Source of the DNA: Natronobacterium haloterrestre
GTDB taxonomy: Archaea; Halobacteriota; Halobacteria; Halobacteriales; Natrialbaceae
Reading direction: 5' to 3'
Assembly: GCF_900112205.1 (NCBI RefSeq)
Contig: NZ_FOKW01000013.1
Coordinates: 35,933 to 99,932, forward strand
DNA: 64,000 nucleotides
The notes beneath the pieces are model-generated. The model did not search any database, was not told where the DNA came from, and saw only the letters and a program-made list of their open reading frames with translations. This document shows, piece by piece, positions 23,659-31,614 of this stretch (positions are counted from its first letter, which is position 1; each line of letters begins with the position of its first letter). A program made the translations under genes and the position numbers.

Positions 23659-25923
23659 ATGTCTTCGTCGGGTGGACCCTCCGAGAGGGAGTGTACGTTC
23701 TCGCTGGACCCATCACGAGCGTCTCACCACAACCATCCCGACAGTGACCTGCCCGACGACGACCTCACCGACGCGGGCGTCTGGGAGTGTCCCCACCCAC
23801 CGCTCGAGGGACGGGATCGCTGTCTCGCCCACCTCGAGCCCGCGGAACGGCCCGACGACGCCGACGAGACGGCGTGGCTCCGCGAGCGCCTCGAGTCGAC
23901 CGCGGGCGGCGGGGCCGAGAGCCGTCGACGCAAACAGTTCGTCGGCGGCCGGTTCGAGGGCCTCGACCTGACGGGCGGCGTCGGCGTCGAGACGAACGAC
24001 ACGTATCCGCTCGATTTCAGGTACGCCGACGTCGATCACCTCGCCTGCGCCGCGACCGACGCGACCGACCGCCTCGAGTTCGGCATGGCGACGGTCGACG
24101 AACTCCGACTCGAGGGGACGTTCGACACAGTGCGTGCGCACGCAGCGACGCTCGGCGACTGCGACCTCGAACACGCGTCGATCAAGTTGCTCGACTGGCG
24201 GGACGCGAGCGTCGACGCGCTGGCACTGGAGAGCGCAGACGTCGACACGGTCGATCTCAGGAACGCGACTGCCGGCACGATCGACTGCGACGGTGCGACG
24301 ATCGATCGCGGCCGATTCGATCTCCTGCGTGCGGACCGCGTTCGGGGGGTCCACGCGACGTTCGACGTGGTCGATTTCGACAGCGCGACGTTCGACCGGA
24401 TCAACGTCTACTACGCCGACATCGGCGAGGGCGACTTCCGGGGCGTCCGTGCCAACGACGCCGTCTTCAAGGGAACGGCGTTCGACGGCGCGTACTTCAA
24501 CGGGGCCGTCTTCGGGGTGTCGAACTGGATCGGAGCCGACGTCGCGAGCGGCCACTTCCGGGACGCCCGTTTCGATCAGGTCTCCTTTTTCAAGGCGGAC
24601 ATCCCCTCGGCCGGGTTCGAGAACGCCTACCTCGGGCTGGCGAACTTCCAGAACGTGACCTTCGAAAAGGCGGATTTCGAGAACGCGACGCTCGAGCACG
24701 CCGTCTTCCGCGGGGCGACGTTCCGGACGGCCGACTTCTCCGGGGTCGACTGTGCGGGCGCCCTGAATCTCAAGGAGACGACGTTCGCGGACGACGTAAC
24801 GATCCGCCCTTCGCCGACCGCTCCGCCGACGGAGACGCTCGTCGACCTCGCGGGGAGCGAGATCGCGACGGGAACCTTCGGACAGTCCGACCGCGGCTGG
24901 GTGTTCTACGACCTCGCCGACGCGACGGTCGGGCACGTCACGTTCGAGCACGCGGAAGACGGCGAGGACCGCGACGGCGAGTTGATACGACACGTACGCT
25001 TCCTGCGAACCCGATTCGAGCACTTCGATTTCAGGGACAGCGATGGAATCGATCTGAAGCGAACGAACTACGACATCCACTCGATGTACCGCGCGGGCGA
25101 CGGTGACGACCCCGAACGGGACGCGGAGAACCGTGCCGGGCAATTGCTCCAGTACGGACTCCACCTCGCCTCGAGGCGGGTTCGCTCGAACGGAGCGTCG
25201 ACGGGCGAAGCATCGACGGGCGAAGCATCGACGGGCGAGGCGTCGACGGGCGAGGCGTCGACGGGCGACAGGACGTCGGGTCCCGAAGACGCCCGGGTAA
25301 CGGTTCCCGGCACAGCCTTCACGCTCGAGGAGGTACCCGACCCGGACACCGAGTCCTACGCCGAAGACAGGGTCGCTGCCTGGAACTCCCTGCTCGAGAT
25401 CGATCCCGAGACGCTGCCGACGCCGAACTACCACGATCAGCCCGCCCGCGACCTCGAGTACACGTACCTGCTGGCGAAAAACGGAGCCAACGTCATCAAC
25501 GACAACGAGTCGGCGTCCCGGTTTTTCGTCCGGGAGATGCTCCAGCGGCGACGGCAGTATCTCGACCTGGCCCGCGAGGCGGATTCCCATCGACGGCGGC
25601 TCGGACACCTCATCGACTACGTCGAGAACTGGATCATCGGGACGACGTCAGGCTACGGCGAGAGTCCGGCGCGAGTCATCGCGACGTCGGCCGTTACGAT
25701 CGGCGTCTTCAGCGTCCTGTTTTACGCGCTGGAGCCGGGGCTGTACGACGATCCGCTCCAGTTCGGCGTCCTGAGCATCGGCTCGTTCGTCAGTTTCATC
25801 ATCGGCGGCGTCACCGACGTCCCCGATCCGCTCATCAGCCTCCTCTCGCAGGTACAGGCCTTTATCGGCGCGTTCTTCATCGCACTGTTCGTGTTCACGT
25901 TGACCCGGTCGATTCACCGGTGA
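23659..25923 (+). CDS. Pentapeptide-repeat protein with two-helix pore-like C-terminus
   Basis: A 754-residue protein. Near the N-terminus WECPHPPLEGRDRCLAHLEP is a small Cys/His cluster. Residues about 95 to 410 are pentapeptide repeats of the A(D/N)LXX type (VFKGTAFDGAYFNGAVF), which fold as a right-handed beta-helix. A Thr/Gly/Ser tandem linker (about 515 to 537) and a helical region follow. The end has two membrane helices (about 674 to 693 and 726 to 752) with a re-entrant-like hydrophobic segment between them (FGVLSIGSFVSFIIGGV), like a two-helix ion channel but lacking the TxGYG potassium filter. It may be a gated pore controlled by the beta-helix. ATG 23659 removes a spurious extension. 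Confidence 0.75.
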   Translation: MSSSGGPSERECTFSLDPSRASHHNHPDSDLPDDDLTDAGVWECPHPPLEGRDRCLAHLEPAERPDDADETAWLRERLESTAGGGAESRRRKQFVGGRFEGLDLTGGVGVETNDTYPLDFRYADVDHLACAATDATDRLEFGMATVDELRLEGTFDTVRAHAATLGDCDLEHASIKLLDWRDASVDALALESADVDTVDLRNATAGTIDCDGATIDRGRFDLLRADRVRGVHATFDVVDFDSATFDRINVYYADIGEGDFRGVRANDAVFKGTAFDGAYFNGAVFGVSNWIGADVASGHFRDARFDQVSFFKADIPSAGFENAYLGLANFQNVTFEKADFENATLEHAVFRGATFRTADFSGVDCAGALNLKETTFADDVTIRPSPTAPPTETLVDLAGSEIATGTFGQSDRGWVFYDLADATVGHVTFEHAEDGEDRDGELIRHVRFLRTRFEHFDFRDSDGIDLKRTNYDIHSMYRAGDGDDPERDAENRAGQLLQYGLHLASRRVRSNGASTGEASTGEASTGEASTGEASTGDRTSGPEDARVTVPGTAFTLEEVPDPDTESYAEDRVAAWNSLLEIDPETLPTPNYHDQPARDLEYTYLLAKNGANVINDNESASRFFVREMLQRRRQYLDLAREADSHRRRLGHLIDYVENWIIGTTSGYGESPARVIATSAVTIGVFSVLFYALEPGLYDDPLQFGVLSIGSFVSFIIGGVTDVPDPLISLLSQVQAFIGAFFIALFVFTLTRSIHR
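25201..25268. repeat. In-frame tandem 15-bp repeat
   Basis: ACGGGCGAAGCATCG and the variant with GGCGTCG repeat four times and a partial fifth, coding a TGEAS pentapeptide linker in the pentapeptide-repeat protein. Unit length is a multiple of three, so copy change keeps frame. Confidence 0.85.
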
Positions 25924-26007
25924 TCGGAGTCGACGCCGGAGACCGCCGGCTCCGTCGATCACCGTCGACACACTAATGACAGCGCCCTCGTCACTAGGGG
26001 ACAGGCC

Positions 26008-26289
26008 ATGGCCGACGAAACGCAACCGCTCGAGGAGCAACTCGTCGCCGCCTTCGAAGATCTGAACTACCCCGTCGAAGGCCCGCTCGATCTGGCACCC
26101 AACTTCCCGTCCTGGGCGAACACGACGTTCGACTCCGAGCGAGGGGACCCGGACGTGGAGCTCTCACTGACCCCCCGAGAGCTCCTGGTCCTCCTGGCCG
26201 ACGGCGACGCCGAGTTTCCCTACGAAGACGCCGACGACCTCGCGGCCGACCTCGAGGCCAGACTGCGAGAGGAGGGACTCCCCTCGTGA
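26008..26289 (+). CDS. MTH865-like family protein
   Basis: A 93-residue acidic helical protein. LEEQLVAAFEDLNYPVEGPLDLAP and the end EFPYEDADDLAADLEARL match the small archaeal MTH865 family, whose structure is known but not its function. ATG 26008 stands behind a short spacer. No partner gene is evident. Confidence 0.75.
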   Translation: MADETQPLEEQLVAAFEDLNYPVEGPLDLAPNFPSWANTTFDSERGDPDVELSLTPRELLVLLADGDAEFPYEDADDLAADLEARLREEGLPS

Positions 26290-26800
26290 ACGTCGGCGGT
26301 CGGTGCCTCGAGTCGTAGCTACTGGCCCGACTGCTCACGCCGGAATTGAGGGGACGGCTCGACTGCGTCGCCCGATCCGGCAGTTCCACGTACGGTATTC
26401 TAGAAACGTACCAACTGATTCACGTGCCGAGCGCCGCAAGTCCGTACTGCGGGGGCCTGGAGCCCCGTCGATGATCGTCGGGGCCATCCAGCTGCCGTGG
26501 TTGCACCCCGCCCACCCACCCGATCCGGACGAAGTCCGAACTCGGACGCCGAACCCGGAGCACCGACCCGGCTCCGGCTCCCCGATCGCAATCGGCGTCC
26601 GAAACCCGAACCCGACCAGTCTCACTCCGCAGCACGCGCCCCTCTCGGTTCGTCACGGTTTCCGTCTCGATCACGGACCTGATCGCCCCTCGTCCAGGCG
26701 GCCCCGTGACGAACCGTCCGAACTGTCGTCCGGTAGAGTGACTTTCCTCCTCGAGTCCGACGTCGGCCGACGCTCGAGAGACGGGTCGAAGGCGCTTCTG
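26290..26800. other. Gene-free spacer of about 510 bases
   Basis: All long frames here have odd Arg/Pro/Ser-rich composition and look like shadows. I see no RNA gene or promoter. It ends at a palindromic element. Confidence 0.5.
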
Positions 26801-26886
26801 CTATAATAACGACTGCAACTATTTACACACTGATCGCCGATCCCTCTGGCGATCAGATGTGCACTGACTTGCAGTGGCTACTATAG
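26801..26886. repeat. MITE-like 86-bp imperfect palindrome
   Basis: The outer ends CTATAATA and CTACTATAG face each other, CTGCAA/TTGCAG pairs inside them, and TGATCGCC/GGCGATCA forms the central 8-bp stem. Nested repeats of this type, with the same outer and middle parts and a variable core, recur in many Natrialbales genomes as far as I recall. It codes for nothing and may fold as RNA. Confidence 0.65.
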
Positions 26887-27006
26887 AGGTCGCCGTTGAA
26901 CGTAACCGAGCACCGGGATGACTCCGCCACTCGCTCCGGACGGAATCGGTCGGGCGACCGCACGGATCCAGTGCTCGTCTGTGAAAGAGACGGTGAAGCG
27001 AGAAAG

Positions 27007-27078
27007 AGCCTAGGCCGGGATTTGAACCCGGGCTCTCGTCCTTACCAAGGACGCGCTTTACCTCTAAGCTACCCAGGC
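27007..27078 (-). tRNA. tRNA-Thr (GGT)
   Basis: Acceptor GCCTGGG pairs with CCTAGGC (one G-T), D arm AGCTTAGAGGTAAAGC, anticodon stem CGTCC/GGACG around loop TTGGTAA giving anticodon GGT, and T arm CCGGG/CCCGG with TTCAAAT. It is 72 nt including discriminator T, with no intron. Confidence 0.95.
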
Positions 27079-27177
27079 GCGTACCTCGTTGTTGTCTCGA
27101 GTCGTCTTTATGGGTTTCGATTCCTCCCGGTTGTGAGTCGGTCTGCCGTAGTGCGGTTGGCCCCGCTCGAGGTCGTG

Positions 27178-28071
27178 TCAGGGATCCGTCGCGGACGTCG
27201 CCCGGTCGGTCGTGTGGTCCTCGAGGGAACAATCGGAAATCGGGGTATCCGGGCCCTCGAAACACTCCTCGACGGGTGGGAACGACGTCCCGACCTGAGT
27301 GGCGATATCGTCGGCGACCGAGAGCAGGCGGGGCGGCGGCGCTTCGCCGGCCGCGGCGGCTCCGGTTCGAACCGCGAGTTCGAGGACGTCACGCTCGAGG
27401 TTGGCGTCGAGTTCGGCGGCCCGTTCTACGCGGTCGTCGGCGTTCGGGTTCGCGCTCGGGTTCGCGTCTGTGTCCACGTCCGTGTCCGCATCGCCATCGT
27501 CGGCCGCCTCGTCGAGGAGATCCTCCCGGCGGGTCTGATCCCGACCGAACGACTGGACGGTTCGCACTGCAGTGTTGGCGGCTTCGGTTCGAGACAGTAG
27601 GTAGAAGCCGCGAGCGACGAGGATGTCGGCGGCCAGAATCTCGAGGTCGGCTTCGGTATCGGCGTCCGTCTCGGTCTCCGGCCCACCGATCGGATCGGTC
27701 CACGGTTCGTCGTGTGCCAGCGCCCGCGTGAGGCGTAACCCTTCGTAGATGAGCTGGACGCCCGCCGCGTGGGTGACGATGCCGTCGAAATCGTCCGCAC
27801 CGACCGTCGATGCGTCCGATTGCTCGAGCGGGGGTTGTCCGTTCGTACTGGCGGCGCTCGCGCTTGTCTTCGCGTTTGCCTTCGCGTTTGCGTTTGCGGC
27901 GGCGTTCGCGTTCGCCTCGGTGGTAACCGCGGCGGCACTCTCGAGGGCGAGCACGCCCGGCACCATCGACGCCTCGTCGAGGACGGACTCGACCAGGGTA
28001 TGCAACCGCGGCGGTTCGACGTCCGCGACGGCCTCGAAAGCGGCACGCCGACAGTTGTCGGCCGTTTCCAT
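27178..28071 (-). CDS. Conserved haloarchaeal protein (DUF7114-like)
   Basis: A 297-residue helical protein. It begins METADNCRRAAFEAVADVEPP and has an all-helical pattern (YEGLRLTRALAHDEPW, ADILVARGFYLLSRTEAAN, VRTVQSFGRDQ) that recalls the isoprenyl-diphosphate-synthase fold, but the DDxxD motifs are not seen. Two low-complexity parts, an Ala/Asn/Lys tract (about residues 52 to 75) and an Asp/Thr/Asn tract (about 205 to 225), look like slippage expansions. The start is set by ATG 28071. Divergent from the hydratase gene. Function unknown. Confidence 0.6.
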   Translation of the reverse strand: METADNCRRAAFEAVADVEPPRLHTLVESVLDEASMVPGVLALESAAAVTTEANANAAANANAKANAKTSASAASTNGQPPLEQSDASTVGADDFDGIVTHAAGVQLIYEGLRLTRALAHDEPWTDPIGGPETETDADTEADLEILAADILVARGFYLLSRTEAANTAVRTVQSFGRDQTRREDLLDEAADDGDADTDVDTDANPSANPNADDRVERAAELDANLERDVLELAVRTGAAAAGEAPPPRLLSVADDIATQVGTSFPPVEECFEGPDTPISDCSLEDHTTDRATSATDP

Positions 28072-28132
28072 TGGGGGACCCTTACGAGGGAGCAGGCAAA
28101 GACCTTTGGAAACGCCGGATCGACTGGACGGC

Positions 28133-28888
28133 GTGATAGACGTCACCGTAGCCGCCGCGGGCGACGCTGCGTCCGACGGCGACGCGACCCGCGACGGCAC
28201 CGCTTCGCCGATCCGGACGATCACCCTCGATCGGCCGGACGCACGTAACGCCCTGACCGTCGACGGCCTCGAGGCCCTCGAGACCGCGGTCGACGACGCC
28301 GAGGAGCCGGTGATCTACCTCCGCGGAGCCGGTCCCGCATTCTGTGCCGGCGCGGACCTCGAGGCCGTCGGGGACCTCGACGGCGACCCCGACCGGGCGG
28401 CCGCCTTCGCCCGCCTCGGCCAGCGGGTCGCCCGAACGATTGCCGACTCGCCGTCGATCGTCGTCGCCGGGATCGACGGCCCCGCACGCGGCGGCGGCCT
28501 GGAACTCGCGCTGGCCTGTGACGTGCGCGTCGGAACGCCCGACTCGAGTTACGGCGAGCCGGGCGTGAGCTTCGGCCTGTTCGGGGCCTGGGGCGGCACC
28601 GTCCGGCTGCCCCGGATCGTCGGCGAGGGGGCCGCCCTCGAGCTGGGATTGACGGGCCGGACGATCGACGCCGACGAGGCGCTTCGGGTGGGACTGCTCT
28701 CGCGGATCGAGGACGAACCGCGAACGGTCGCCGAGGAGATCGCGGGGAACGCCGACGACGCGTTGCGCGTCCTGAAACGCCGGCTACGGGACGACAACGA
28801 GCGCGCGACCCAGGAGCGCCGGGAAGCCGAGGCCTTCGGGCGGCTCGTGAACGCCCACGCCGAGGACGTCGAGAGCGTTCTCGAGTGA
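28133..28888 (+). CDS. Enoyl-CoA hydratase/isomerase family protein
   Basis: A 251-residue crotonase-fold protein. TITLDRPDARNALTVDGL is the N-terminal strand-helix, PAFCAGADLEAVG gives the first oxyanion-hole segment, and GPARGGGLELALACDVRV the second. It acts on acyl-CoA substrates, as in beta-oxidation. GTG 28133 is used because upstream codons have no family features. The usual first catalytic Glu position in the second segment is not obvious (SSYGEPGVSFGLFGAWG has one Glu), so hydratase versus isomerase cannot be told. Confidence 0.85.
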   Translation: MIDVTVAAAGDAASDGDATRDGTASPIRTITLDRPDARNALTVDGLEALETAVDDAEEPVIYLRGAGPAFCAGADLEAVGDLDGDPDRAAAFARLGQRVARTIADSPSIVVAGIDGPARGGGLELALACDVRVGTPDSSYGEPGVSFGLFGAWGGTVRLPRIVGEGAALELGLTGRTIDADEALRVGLLSRIEDEPRTVAEEIAGNADDALRVLKRRLRDDNERATQERREAEAFGRLVNAHAEDVESVLE

Positions 28889-28941
28889 CGATACTCGTAA
28901 GTAATCCAAGGTCTTTTGCCGGTGCGACGAGACCGGGGAGC

Positions 28942-29472
28942 ATGCCCGATTCGACGTTCCTTCCCGGCGACGCGGTCGACCTCCGGCCGATCGAGGAAGA
29001 CGACCTGGACTACCTGCGCGATGCGATCAACGATCCGGCGGTCTGGCGGCCGATCGGCGGCTCCCGTCCGATCAACCGGGAACAGGAACAGGAGTTCTTC
29101 GACGACGTGGTCTGTGGCGACGACGGCGTCCACCTGCTGATCACCGCCGACGGCTCGCCGGTCGGGACGATCGGCCTCCGGGAGATCGACTGGGAGGCCG
29201 GCTGCGGCGAGATCGGCTACTGGATCGATCCGGACGACCACGGGCAGGGGTACGGCACCGAGGCGACCGAACTGATGGTCGCGTACGCCTTCGACCAACT
29301 GGGCCTCCACCGGATCGAGGCCCACGTGTTCGAGTTCAACGAGGCCTCGCAGCGACTCCTCGAGTCGATCGGGTTCGTCCACGAGGGGACGAGCCGGGAG
29401 TCCCAGTTCATCGACGGCGAGTACCAGGATACGTACTGGTACGGATTGCTCGAGGAGGAGTGGCGGGACTGA
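28942..29472 (+). CDS. GNAT acetyltransferase (RimJ/RimL-like)
   Basis: A 176-residue protein with the GNAT fold. LRPIEEDDLDYLRDAIND starts the domain, the acetyl-CoA loop is DDHGQGYGTEATELM, and LGLHRIEAHVFEFNEASQRLLESIGF is the closing part typical of RimJ-like enzymes that acetylate N-termini or small amines. It lies 53 bases after the hydratase gene and converges on NAD synthetase with one base between stops. Confidence 0.88.
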   Translation: MPDSTFLPGDAVDLRPIEEDDLDYLRDAINDPAVWRPIGGSRPINREQEQEFFDDVVCGDDGVHLLITADGSPVGTIGLREIDWEAGCGEIGYWIDPDDHGQGYGTEATELMVAYAFDQLGLHRIEAHVFEFNEASQRLLESIGFVHEGTSRESQFIDGEYQDTYWYGLLEEEWRD

Positions 29473-29473
29473 G

Positions 29474-30268
29474 CTAGTTCGACGACTCCGGCGCGGGCGG
29501 CACCGATCGTTTGTGCTCGCTGCGTTCGTACATCTCCCGGACCTGCTCGACCGTCTCCCGATCGACCTCGAGTTCGCGGGCCGTCGCGGCGACCGACAGC
29601 GGGCCGTCGACGTGGGTCACGAGGATCGAGTCGAGGGTATCGTAGCTGATCCCCAGTTCCTCCTCGTCGGTCTGGTCGGCCCACAGCTCCGCGGTCGGGG
29701 TCTTGGCCGCGAGGTCTTCGGGGACGCCGACGTGGCGCGCGAGCTGGCGGACCTGGGCCTTGTAGAGGTTGCCGATCGGGTGGCAGTCGACCGCGCCGTC
29801 GCCGTACTTCGTGAAGTAGCCGACGGCGGCTTCGCTGCGGTTCCCGGTCCCCAGGACGAGCCGATTCTCGTGGTTGGCGACGAGATAGTTGAGGACCGCG
29901 CGGACGCGGGCACGGGAGTTCCCGACGGCGACGTGATCGCCCTCGGCGTCGGGGTAAGCCGACAGCAGCGAGTCGACGATCGGTTCGATCTCGATGACGT
30001 CGTGGCTGATCTCGAGATCGGTGGCGACCCGTTCGGCGTCGCTCATGTTCTCGTCGCCGCTGACGCGAGCGGGAAGGACGAGCCCGTGGACGTTCTCCGG
30101 CCCGAGGGCTTCGACGGCGAGGTAGGCGGTGAGCGTGCTGTCGATCCCACCAGAGAGCCCGAGAACGGCCCCGTCCGCGCCCGCTGCGTCGACTCGATCG
30201 GCGATGAACGCAGTGATGTGGTCGCGACGACGGTTCAACTCCGACTCCGAGAACCGAATGTCGATCAT
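29474..30268 (-). CDS. nadE: NAD+ synthetase (ammonia-dependent)
   Basis: A 264-residue protein. GLSGGIDSTLTAYL (about residue 38) is the ATP pyrophosphatase P-loop. GTGNRSEAAVGYFTKYGDGAVD and TPTAELWADQTDEEELGISY are hallmark NadE segments. It converts deamido-NAD, ATP and ammonia to NAD in the cytoplasm. There is no glutaminase domain, so it uses free ammonia. ATG 30268 (MIDIRFSESEL) is the family-like start. Confidence 0.95.
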   Translation of the reverse strand: MIDIRFSESELNRRRDHITAFIADRVDAAGADGAVLGLSGGIDSTLTAYLAVEALGPENVHGLVLPARVSGDENMSDAERVATDLEISHDVIEIEPIVDSLLSAYPDAEGDHVAVGNSRARVRAVLNYLVANHENRLVLGTGNRSEAAVGYFTKYGDGAVDCHPIGNLYKAQVRQLARHVGVPEDLAAKTPTAELWADQTDEEELGISYDTLDSILVTHVDGPLSVAATARELEVDRETVEQVREMYERSEHKRSVPPAPESSN

Positions 30269-30408
30269 TCGATTCGTATTACGGCTCGAGGTGCCAAATA
30301 TCCTCCCCCTACAGCGTAGAGCCTGTACGAACGACCAGTTTCGAGCGGGCCGGGAGAGCGCTACGTTGAAGTGGGATCGGCTGCAAGTCGATGGTACGCT
30401 CGCTCGAG

Positions 30409-30498
30409 CGAAGCGGGTACAGTGCGCCGGTGATGAGACGGACGGCGTCCGTCGAAGTACGGCGCGCAAACGAACGAAGCGAGTGCAGTGCGCCGGTG
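30409..30498. repeat. Partial copy of tRNA-Gly 5' region
   Basis: CGAAGCGGGTACAGTGCG and the following CCGGTG (30409 to 30432) repeat with two mismatches at 30475 to 30498, covering the tRNA start and its upstream flank. The first copy lacks the remaining tRNA. Confidence 0.7.
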
Positions 30499-30560
30499 GT
30501 CTAGTGGTAGGACATGAGCTTCCCAAGCTCATAGCCCGGGTTCAATTCCCGGCCGGCGCA
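30490..30560 (+). tRNA. tRNA-Gly (CCC)
   Basis: Acceptor GCGCCGG pairs with CCGGCGC, anticodon stem TGAGC/GCTCA encloses TTCCCAA, giving CCC. T arm CCGGG/CCCGG with TTCAATT, discriminator A. It has 71 nt and no intron. Partial copies of its two ends lie outside it. Confidence 0.95.
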
Positions 30561-30680
30561 TTTCCTGCGAACGACAGTGAGCAGTGAAATCACCGGCGGA
30601 ATTGAGGTAGACGAGTCCCAGCCCGCACAACGGAGTGCGCAGGAACGTCTCGGCGTGGTTCAATTCCCGGCCGGCGCATT
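30539..30680. repeat. 24-bp direct repeat of tRNA-Gly 3' end
   Basis: The last 22 tRNA bases plus TT (30539 to 30562) recur exactly at 30657 to 30680. Such a solitary 3'-end copy is what is left when an element integrated in the tRNA is lost by deletion. The 94 bases between have no gene. Confidence 0.85.
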
Positions 30681-30901
30681 CCTTCGGACGATCGACCGAC
30701 CAGTCGACGGTCCATCCCGACGAGACCGACAGCGACGGAACCGGAACTCGCCGTGTGGTGTGACCAGTGACCCGTCGATAGCCGTCGACCGAACTGTTCG
30801 GGAGCCGTCAGTTTTCGGCCGTATCGTGGCCCGATTCCCCGTACCACACGGCGTTTGATTGAAAAGCCTTAATACTATCAGCCGGATACGTTGGGATGCG
30901 A

Positions 30902-30974
30902 GCCCGGGTGGTGTAGTGGCCCATCATACGACCCTGTCACGGTCGTGACGCGGGTTCAAATCCCGCCTCGGGCG
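30902..30974 (+). tRNA. tRNA-Asp (GTC), copy 1
   Basis: Acceptor GCCCGGG/CTCGGGC, anticodon stem CGACC/GGTCG around CTGTCAC giving GTC, T arm GCGGG/CCCGC with TTCAAAT, discriminator G; 73 nt. CTTAATAC about 30 bases upstream is a probable TATA element. Confidence 0.95.
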
Positions 30975-31296
30975 TTCTTCCGATCTCACTTTTCGACAGT
31001 CGGTGCTGTCGCGGTTCTCGAAGATTCGAGACAGTAACACAGTAGCTGCTCGAGCGACGGAGTTTCCGGTGGAGAGTCGACGGGCCCTGGGCCGTTCGCG
31101 GCAGTGACAGCGGGCGAATCGACCCGGGAGTTCGATAGCCAGACGGAGGTCACCGACCGACGGAGTTCGGATTCCGGCGACCGTCGAAGCGGAGCCTCGA
31201 ACAGAATCCGATCCCGACGGGGGCGACGTGATTCCGTCCCACGACGGGGCGAGAACAAAACCCTTAATACTGTCACCGGGAAAGAGAGGGATGCGA

Positions 31297-31369
31297 GCCC
31301 GGGTGGTGTAGTGGCCCATCATACAACCCTGTCACGGTTGTGACGCGGGTTCAAATCCCGCCTCGGGCG
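31297..31369 (+). tRNA. tRNA-Asp (GTC), copy 2
   Basis: Identical to copy 1 except for a compensated pair in the anticodon stem (CAACC/GGTTG). The same CTTAATAC promoter and the same TTCTTCCGATCTCA downstream flank show that the whole unit was duplicated about 395 bases apart. The 322 bases between the two copies show no gene. Confidence 0.95.
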
Positions 31370-31614
31370 TTCTTCCGATCTCAGTTCTCGAGAGCGACGA
31401 CTCCCCTTCGATACCCGACGATTCCTCGAGAGCGACCGCTCCGTTCGGTCGACTCGGGACGGGAATGACCTCGAGGTGACCACCGACGGGTCGTCCCCGG
31501 TACAACCCCGTGTCATCACGTATCATCCAACAATGTAAGAGGAAATATTATTGCTACAGAGACACAGTCAAGAGAGCCATCAGACTTAATGAATTCATCT
31601 GATATTCCGGATTT

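Noticed and set aside
26303..26806. 167-residue plus-strand frame
   Set aside because: Arg/Pro/Ser/Thr-rich composition unlike haloarchaeal proteins and no motif; probably a shadow frame of a non-coding spacer.
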